64,000 bases of DNA from Bombus terrestris (taxonomy: Eukaryota; Arthropoda; Insecta; Hymenoptera; Apidae), in assembly GCF_910591885.1 (NCBI RefSeq), contig NW_025963548.1, forward strand, positions 5,075,501-5,139,500. The letters run 5' to 3'. The notes beneath the pieces are model-generated. The model worked only from the letters and a program-made list of their open reading frames with translations. It ran no database searches and had not been told where the DNA came from. Position numbers and translations under genes: made by a program. Below, piece after piece: positions 55,044-64,000 of the stretch. Each line of letters opens with the position of its first letter. Position 1 is the stretch's first letter.

Positions 55044-56141
55044 ATCACTACATGACGTATAACGTTATATTACATTACTATAGGACGTATAATGTTATGA
55101 CTATTGTGTTATAATGTCTAACGGTATATTGCACCACTATATGATATATAACGGTATATTGCATCACTATATGATGTATAACGTTTTGTACTTTTACGTA
55201 ATAACGTATAACGTTATATTGCATGACAATGGGACGTATAACGTTATATACTATAACGATATGAAGGAAGAACGTTATATTGCATCTCTATATAACGTAT
55301 AACGTTATGAACTATGACGTTATTACACATAACGTTGTATTGCGTTACTATAGCACGTATAACATTATGAACTATTACATTATAACGCATAACGTTATAT
55401 TGCATCACTATATGACGTATAACGTTTTGTACTATTACGTAATAACGTATAACGTTATATTGCATCACTATAGGACGTATAATGTTATATTGCATCACCA
55501 TATGAAGTATACGTTATGAACTATTACATTAAAACGTATAACGTTATATTGCATCACCATGTGACGCATAACGTTATGAACTACTACGTCATAACGTGTA
55601 ACGTTATAGTGCACCACTATATGACGTATATTGTTTTGTACTATTACTTAATGATTTCTACCGTTACATTGCATCTCTATATGACGTATAACATTATATT
55701 GCATCACTATATGACGTATAACGTTATGAACTATGGCGTTATAACACATAACGTTATATTGCATCACTATAGGACGTATAACGTTATATTATATCATTAT
55801 ATGACGTATAGCGATATATACTATTGCGCTATGAAGTTATATCTTTATATTGCATCACTATATGTCCTATAGCGTTTTGTACTATTACGTAGAAATGTAT
55901 AACGTTATATTGCATCACTATAGGACGTATAACGTTATAAACTATTGTGTTATAGTGTATAACGGTATATTGCACCACTATATGATGTGTAACGTTATAT
56001 TGCATCACTATATGACGTATAACGTTATTTACTATTCCGTTATAAAAGAATAACGTTATATTGCATCACTATATGACGTATAACGTTATATCGCATCACT
56101 ATAGGACGTAAAACGTTATATACTATAACGTTATGAAGGAA
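55044..56141 (+). repeat. 1.1-kb block, copy 2
   Basis: It contains cassette instance 9. Its right end reads ACGTTATGAAGGAATAACG where copy 1 has ACGTTATGAAGGAAGAACG. A region missing here relative to copy 1 lies just beyond. Confidence 0.88.
55244..55934 (+). repeat. 692-bp cassette, instance 9, with 1-bp deletion
   Basis: It matches instance 7 at an offset of 8,054 and carries the same single-base loss near 55,512. One difference is ATTATAACGCATAACG here against ATTATAGCGCATAACG in instance 7. Confidence 0.85.
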
Positions 56142-58693
56142 TAACGTTATATTGCATCACTATATGGCGTATAACGTTATATTGCATCACTATATGACGT
56201 ATAACGCTATGAGCTATGACGTTATAGCACATAACGTCATATTGCATCACTATAGGACGTATAATGTAATAAAATATTGTGTTATAATGTATAACGTTAT
56301 ATTGCACCACTACATGATTTATAATGTAATGTTGCATCACTGTATGACGTGTAACGTTATGTACTATTCCGTTATGAATGAATAACATTATATTGCATCA
56401 CTATATGACGTATAACGTTATATTGCATCACTATATGACGCATAACATTATATACTATTGCGCTATGAAGGAATAACTTTATATTGCATCACTACATGAC
56501 GTATAACGTTATATTACATTACTATAGGTCGTATAATGTTACAAACTATTGTGTTATAACGTCTAACGGTATATTGCACCACTATATGATGTATAACGGT
56601 ATATTGCATCACTATATGACGTATAACGTTTTGTACTATTACGTAATGACGTATAACGTTATATTGCACGACTATAGGTCGTATAACGTTATATACTATA
56701 ACGTTGTGAAGGAAGAACGTTATATTGCATCGCTATATGTCGTATACCTTTATGAAATATGACGTTATTACACATAACGTTACATTGCGTTACTATAGGA
56801 CGTATAACGTTATATTGCATCACTATATGAAGTATACCGTTATGATCTATCATGTTATAACGTATAACGTTATATTGCATCACTATAGGACGTATAGCGT
56901 CATATACTATTGCGTTATAATATATAATGGTATAATGCATTACTATATGACGTATAACATTATGAACTATTACGTTATAACGTATAACATTATATTGCAT
57001 CACTATTGTACGTATAACGTAATATACTATTACGTTATGACGTATAACGGTATATTGCATCACTATATGACGTATAACGTTTTGTACTATTGCGTAATAA
57101 CGTATAACGTTATATTGCATCACTATAGGACGTATAACGTTATATTACATTACTATAGGACGTATAATGTTATAAACTATTGTGTTATAATGTCTAACCT
57201 CATACTGCACCACTATATGATGTATAACGGTATATTGCATCACTATATGACGTATGAGGTTATGTACTATTACGTAATAACGTATAACGTTATATTGCAT
57301 CACTATAGGACGTATAACGTTATAAACAATTGTGTTATAATGTATAACGGTATATTGCACCACTATATGATGTATAACATTATATTGCATCACTGTATGA
57401 CGTATAACGTTATGTACTATTCCGTTATGAATGATTAACGTTATATTGCATCACTATATGACGTATAACGTTATATTGCATCACTATGTGACGTATAACG
57501 TTATATACTATTGCGCTATGAAGTTATATCTTTATATTGCATCACTATATGTCCTATAGCGTTTTGTACTATTACGTAGAAACGTATAACGTTATATTGC
57601 ATCACTATAGGACGTATATCGTTATAAACTATTGTGTTATAGTGTATAACGGTATATTGCACCACTATATGATGTGTAACGTTATATTGCATCACTATAT
57701 GACGTATAACGTTATTTAGTATTCCGTTATAAAAGAATAACGTTATATTGCATCACTATATGACGTATAACGTTATATTGCATCACTATAGGACGTAAAA
57801 CGTTATATACTATAACGTTATGAAGGAAGAACGTTATATTGCATCTCTATATGACGTATACCGTTATGAATTATGACGTTATAACACATAACATTATATT
57901 GCATCACTATAGGACGTATAACGTTATATTATATCATTATATGACGTATAACGTTATGTACTATTCCGTTATGAAGGAATAACGTTATATTGCATCACTA
58001 TATGACGTATAACGTTATGTACTATTCCGTTATGAATGATTAACGTTATATTGCATCACTATATGACGTATAACGTTATATTGCATCACTATGTGACGTA
58101 TAACGTTATATACTACTGCGCTATGAAGGAATAACTTTATATTGCATCACTATGTGACGTAAAACGTTATGTACTATTCCGTTATGAATGATTAACGTTA
58201 TATTGCATCACTATATGACGTATAACATTATGAACTATTACGTTATAACGTATAACATTATATTGCATCACTATTGTACGTATAACGTTATATACTATTA
58301 CGTTATGACGTATAACGGTATATTGCATCACTATATGACGTATAACGTTTTATACTATTGCGTAATAACGTATAACGTTATATTGCATCACTATAGGACG
58401 TATATCGTTATAAACTATTGTGTTATAGTGTATAACGGTATATTGCACCACTATATGATGTGTAACGTTATATTGCATCACTATATGACGTATAACGTTA
58501 TTTAGTATTCCGTTATAAAAGAATAACGTTATATTGCATCACTATATGACGTATAACGTTATATTGCATCACTATAGGACGTAAAACGTTATATACTATA
58601 ACGTTATGAAGGAAGAACGTTATATTGCATCTCTATATGACGTATACCGTTATGAATTATGACGTTATAACACATAACATTATATTGCATCAC

Positions 58694-61484
58694 TATAGGA
58701 CGTATAACGTTATATTATATCATTATATGACGTATAACGTTATGTACTATTCCGTTATGAAGGAATAACGTTATATTGCATCACTATATGACGTATAACG
58801 TTATGTACTATTCCGTTATGAATGATTAACGTTATATTGCATCACTATATGACGTATAACGTTATATTGCATCACTATGTGACGTAAAACGTTATGTACT
58901 ATTCCGTTATGAATGATTAACGTTATATTGCATCACTATATGACGTATAACGTTATATTGCATCACTATGTGACGTATAACGTTATATACTACTGCGCTA
59001 TGAAGGAATAACTTTATATTGCATCACTATATGACGTATAACGTTATTTAGTATTCCGTTATAAAAGAATAACGTTATATTGCATCACTATATGACGTAT
59101 AACGTTATATTGCATCACTATAGGACGTAAAACGTTATATACTATAACGTTATGAAGGAAGAACGTTATATTGCATCTCTATATGACGTATACCGTTATG
59201 AATTATGACGTTATAACACATAACATTATATTGCATCACTATACGACGTATAACGTTATATTATATCATTATATGACGTATAACGTTATGTACTATTCCG
59301 TTATGAAGGAATAACGTTATATTGCATCACTATATGACGTATAACATTATGAACTATTACGTTATAACGTATAACATTATATTGCATCACTATTGTACGT
59401 ATAACGTTATATACTATTACGTTATGACGTATAACGGTATATTGCATCACTATATGACGTATAACGTTTTATACTATTGCGTAATAACGTATAACGTTAT
59501 ATTGCATCACTATAGGACGTATAACGTTATAAACAATTGTCTTATAATGTATAACGGTATATTGCACCACTATATGATGTATAACATTATATTGCATAAC
59601 TGTATGACGTATAACGTTATGTACTATTCCGTTATGAATGATTAACGTTATATTGCATCACTATATGACGTATAACGTTATATTGCATCACTATGTGACG
59701 TATAACGTTATATACTACTGCGCTATGAAGGAATAACTTTATATTGCATCACTATATGACGTATAACGTTATATAACATTACTATAGGACGTATAATGTT
59801 ATAAACTATTGTGTTATAATGTCTACCGGTATATTGCACCACTATATGATATATAACGGTATATTGCATCACTATATGACGTATAACGTTTTATACTATT
59901 GCGTAATAACGTATAACGTTATATTGCATCACTATAGGACGTATAACGTTATAAACAATTGTGTTATAATGTACAACGGTATATTGCACCACTATATGAT
60001 GTATAACATTATATTGCATCACTGTATGACGTATAACGTTATGTACTATTCCGTTATGAATGATTAACGTTATATTGCATCACTATATGACGTATAACGT
60101 TATATTGCATCACTATGTGACGTATAACGTTATATACTACTGCGCTATGAAGGAATAACTTTATATTGCATCACTATATGACGTATAACGTTATATAACA
60201 TTACTATAGGACGTATAATGTTATAAACTATTGTGTTATAATGTCTAACGGTATATTGCACCACTATATGATATATAACGGTATATTGCATCACTATATG
60301 ACGTGTAACGTTTTGTACTATTACGTAATAACGTATAACGTTATATTGCATGACAATAGGACGTATAACTTTATATACTATAACGATATGAAGGAAGAAC
60401 GTTATATTGCATCTCTATATGACGTATAACGTTATGAACTATGACGTTATTACACATAACGTTGTATTGCGTTACTATAGCACGTATAACATTATGAACT
60501 ATTACATTATAACGCATAACGTTATATTGCATCACTATATGACGTATAACGCTTTGTACTATTACGTAATAACGTATAACGTTATATTGCATCACTATAG
60601 GACGTATAATGTTATATTGCATCACCATATGAAGTATACCGTTATGAACTATTACATTAATACGTATAACGTTATATTGCATCACCATGTGACGCATAAC
60701 GTTATGAACTACTACGTCATAACGTGTAACGTTATAGTGCACCACTATATGACGTATATTGTTTTGTACTATTACTTAATGACTTCTACCGTTACATTGC
60801 ATCTCTATATGACGTATAACATTATATTGCATCACCATATGACGTATAACGTTATGAACTATGGCGTTATAACACATAACGTTATATTGCTTCACTATAG
60901 GACGTATAACGTTATTATATATCATTATGTGACGTATAACGTTATATACTATTGCGCTATGAAGTTATAACTTTATATTGCATCACTATATGTCCTATAA
61001 CGTTTTGTACTATTACGTAAAAACGTATAACGTTATATTGCATCACTATAGGATGTATAACGTTATAAACTATTGTGTTATAGCGTATAACGGTATAATG
61101 CACCACTATATGATGTGTAACGTTATATTGCATCACTGTATGACGTATAACGTTATGTACTATTCCGTTATGAATGATTAACGTTATATTGCATCACTAT
61201 ATGACGTATAACGTTATATTGCATCACTATGTGACGTATAACGTTATATACTACTGCGCTATGAAGGAATAACTTTATATTGCATCACAATATGACGTAT
61301 AACGTTATATTACATTACTATAGGACGTATAATGATATAAACTATTGTGTTATAATGTCTAACGATATATTGCACCACTATATGATGTATAACGGTATAT
61401 TGCATCACTATATGACGTATGAGATTATGTACTATTACGTAATAACGTATAACGTTATATTGCATCACTATAGGACGTATAACG
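58694..61484 (+). repeat. 2.79-kb block, copy 2
   Basis: It contains cassette instance 10 and the 91-bp tandem pair near 58,800. One visible difference is GTCTACCGGTATATTGC at 59,821 where copy 1 has GTCTAACGG. Confidence 0.87.
60371..61062 (+). repeat. 692-bp cassette, instance 10
   Basis: It shares ACATTAATACG, TTGCTTCACTATAGG and TTATTATATATC with instance 8. Confidence 0.82.
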
Positions 61485-62602
61485 TTATGTACTATTCCGT
61501 TATGAATGATTAACGTTATATTGCATCACTATATGACGTATAACGTTATATTGCATCACTATGTGACGTATAACGTTATATACTACTGCGCTATGAAGGA
61601 ATAACTTTATATTGCATCACAATATGACGTATAACGTTATATTACATTACTATAGGACGTATAATGATATAAACTATTGTGTTATAATGTATAACGGTAT
61701 ATTGCACCACTATATGATGTATAACATTATATTGCAACACTGTATAACGTATAACGTTATTTACTATTCCGTTATGAATGATTAACGTTATATTGCATCA
61801 CTATATGACGTATAACGTTATATTGCATCACTATGTGACGTATAACGTTATATACTACTGCGCTATGAAGGAAAAACTTTATATTGCATCACTATATGGC
61901 GTATAATGTTATATTACATTACTATAGGACGTATAATGTTATAAACTGTTGTGTTATATTGTCTAACGGTATATTGCACCACTATATGATGTATAACGGT
62001 ACATTGCATCACTATAGGACGTATAACGTTATATACTATAACGTTATGAAGGAAGAACGTTATATTGCATCACTATATGACCTATAACGTTATATTGCAT
62101 CACTATAGGACGTAAAACGTTATATACTATAACGTTATGAAGGAAGAACGTTATATTGCATCTCTATATGACGTATACCGTTATGAATTATGACGTTATA
62201 ACACATAACGTTATATTGCGTCACTATAGGACGTATAACGTTATATTATATCATTATATGACGTATAACGTTATGTACTATTCCGTTATGAAGGAATAAC
62301 GTTATATTGCATCACTATATGACGTATAACGTTATATTGCATCACTATATGACGTAAATCGTTATATACTACTGCGCTATGAAGGAATAACTTTATATTG
62401 CATCACTATATGACGTATAACGTTATATTACATTACTATAGGACGTATAATGTTATAAACTATTGTGTTATAATGTCTAACGGTATATTGCACCACTATA
62501 TGATGTATAACGGTATATTGCATCACTATATGACGTATAATGTTTTGTACTATTACGTAATAACGTATAACGTTATATTGCATGACTATAGGACGTATAA
62601 CG

Positions 62603-63294
62603 TTATATACTATAACGATATGAAGGAAGAACGTTATATTGCATCTCTATATGACGTATACCGTTATGAACTATGACGTTATTACACATAACGTTGTATT
62701 GCGTTACTATAGGATGTATAACATTATGAACTATTACATTATAACGCATAACGTTATATTGCATCACTATATGACGTATAACGTTTTGTACTATTACGTA
62801 ATAACGTATAACGTTATATTGCATCACTATAGGACGTATAATGTTATATTGTATCACCATATGAAGTATACCGTTATGAACTATTACATTATAACTTATA
62901 ACGTTATATTGCATCACCATGTGACGCATAGCGTTATGAACTACTACGTTATAACGTGTAACGTTATAGTGCACCACTATATGACGTATATTGTTTTGTA
63001 CTATTACTTAATGACTTCTACCGTTACATTGCATCTCTATATGACGTATAACATTATATTGCATCACCATATGACGTATAACGTTATGAACTATGGCGTT
63101 ATAACACATAACGTTATATTGCATCACTATAGGACGTATAACGTTATATTATATCATTATGTGACGTATAACGTTATATACTATTGCGCTATGAAGTTAT
63201 AACTTTATATTGCATCACTATATGACGTATAACGTTTTGTACTATTACGTAATAACGTATAACGTTATATTGCATGACTATAGGACGTATAACG
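62603..63294 (+). repeat. 692-bp cassette, instance 11 (tandem with 12)
   Basis: It is followed head to tail by instance 12. It has T at 62,715 where instance 12 has C at 63,407, and very few other differences. Confidence 0.92.
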
Positions 63295-63986
63295 TTATAT
63301 ACTATAACGATATGAAGGAAGAACGTTATATTGCATCTCTATATGACGTATACCGTTATGAACTATGACGTTATTACACATAACGTTGTATTGCGTTACT
63401 ATAGGACGTATAACATTATGAACTATTACATTATAACGCATAACGTTATATTGCATCACTATATGACGTATAACGTTTTGTACTATTACGTAATAACGTA
63501 TAACGTTATATTGCATCACTATAGGACGTATAATGTTATATTGTATCACCATATGAAGTATACCGTTATGAACTATTACATTATAACTTATAACGTTATA
63601 TTGCATCACCATGTGACGCATAGCGTTATGAACTACTACGTTATAACGTGTAACGTTATAGTGCACCACTATATGACGTATATTGTTTTGTACTATTACT
63701 TAATGACTTCTACCGTTACATTGCATCTCTATATGACGTATAACATTATATTGCATCACCATATGACGTATAACGTTATGAACTATGGCGTTATAACACA
63801 TAACGTTATATTGCATCACTATAGGACGTATAACGTTATATTATATCATTATGTGACGTATAACGTTATATACTATTGCGCTATGAAGTTATAACTTTAT
63901 ATTGCATCACTATATGACGTATAACGTTTTGTACTATTACGTAATAACGTATAACGTTATATTGCATGACTATAGGACGTATAACG
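63295..63986 (+). repeat. 692-bp cassette, instance 12 (runs to the window edge)
   Basis: It is the second direct copy. The last bases, 63,987-64,000, read as the start of another unit, so the 692-bp tandem array may continue beyond the window. Confidence 0.9.
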
Positions 63987-64000
63987 TTATATACTATAAC

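Larger units (their letters stand above)
1..64000 (+). repeat. Satellite DNA field, about 30-bp monomer, head to tail
   Basis: Every part of the window can be read as diverged copies of one monomer of about 30 bp that starts ACGTATAACG. All copies I could read run in the same direction; I did not see the reverse complement of the diagnostic TTGCATCA half as an inverted block. No stretch departs from the repeat, so there is no gene, RNA gene or inserted element to annotate. The consensus dimer is about 30% G+C with five CpG per 60 bp. Such a layered tandem array is typical of eukaryotic heterochromatic satellites. Its chromosomal position and host cannot be told from the sequence, and neither edge of the array is inside the window. 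Confidence 0.97.
15722..64000 (+). repeat. Region 2 subarray: diverged 30/31-bp monomers with long higher-order units
   Basis: From here on, monomers vary more. Units carrying GAAGGAAG, GAAGGAAT, GAATGAAT or GAATGATT are 31 bp long and break the 30-bp register. B monomers with the TACTATTACGTAATA half persist but are a minority. The subarray is organised into long higher-order units (0.69, 1.32, 1.99 and 6.2 kb) that are re-used in different orders. It looks like an older or separately evolving family of the same satellite, joined to region 1 without any unique sequence between. Confidence 0.9.

Noticed and set aside
63900..64000. Telomeric repeat at an array end
   Set aside because: No TTAGGG, TTAGG, TTTAGGG or related short G-rich repeat is present at either edge or inside.
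1..64000. Bacterial, phage or organelle origin
   Set aside because: There is no gene of any kind in 64 kb and the nested higher-order repeats are typical of eukaryotic nuclear satellites. An unusual organelle non-coding array cannot be fully excluded from sequence alone.

Overview
The whole 64 kb window is a single head-to-tail satellite DNA field. It is built from A+T-rich monomers of about 30 bp (30 or 31 bp). I find no gene, RNA gene, transposon, CRISPR array or other unique sequence. The long open frames are a by-product of the repeat: 30 is a multiple of 3, so a stop-free frame stays stop-free through many copies, and it does so on both strands at once. A nested hierarchy (30-bp monomers, 60-bp dimers, higher-order units of roughly 0.45 to 6.2 kb) points to a eukaryotic nuclear satellite such as pericentromeric, subtelomeric or B-chromosome heterochromatin. 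I cannot name the organism. The consensus is about 30% G+C yet rich in CpG, which argues against long exposure to germline CpG methylation. That is an inference and fits many invertebrates, fungi and protists.

Region 1 (1 to about 15,721) is the more regular part. Monomer A (ACGTATAACGTTATA, then TTGCATCACTATAGG with variants) often alternates with monomer B (ACGTATAACGTTTTG, then TACTATTACGTAATA) to give a 60-bp dimer. Runs of dimers are separated by blocks of variant monomers, tagged by a GGACGTATAGCGTCATA unit that I located 18 times. From base 1 to about 9,145 the 30-bp register is never broken (about 304 consecutive monomers). Only three 1-bp insertions shift it later, at about 9,147, 12,688 and 13,139, and all three are copies of one event. 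Large blocks are near-identical copies of one another at offsets that are multiples of 30 bp apart from those insertions.

Region 2 (about 15,722 to 64,000) is more diverse. It carries 31-bp monomers with GAAGGAAG, GAAGGAAT or GAATGATT, fewer A/B dimers, and a richer set of higher-order units: a 1,986-bp tandem pair, a 692-bp cassette present 12 times, a 1,324-bp tandem unit, a 693-bp tandem unit, and a 6,199-bp unit present as two full tandem copies (31,321-37,519 and 37,520-43,718) with only a handful of substitutions. The last 1.4 kb is two tandem 692-bp cassettes that run off the window edge.

All copies I could read lie in one orientation. The pattern is what repeated unequal exchange and gene conversion would produce. 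At the fine scale, the monomers hold three overlapping types of 12-14 bp perfect palindrome and several bZIP-like motifs at fixed spacing. This could be chance, or a dense binding platform for a satellite-binding protein.
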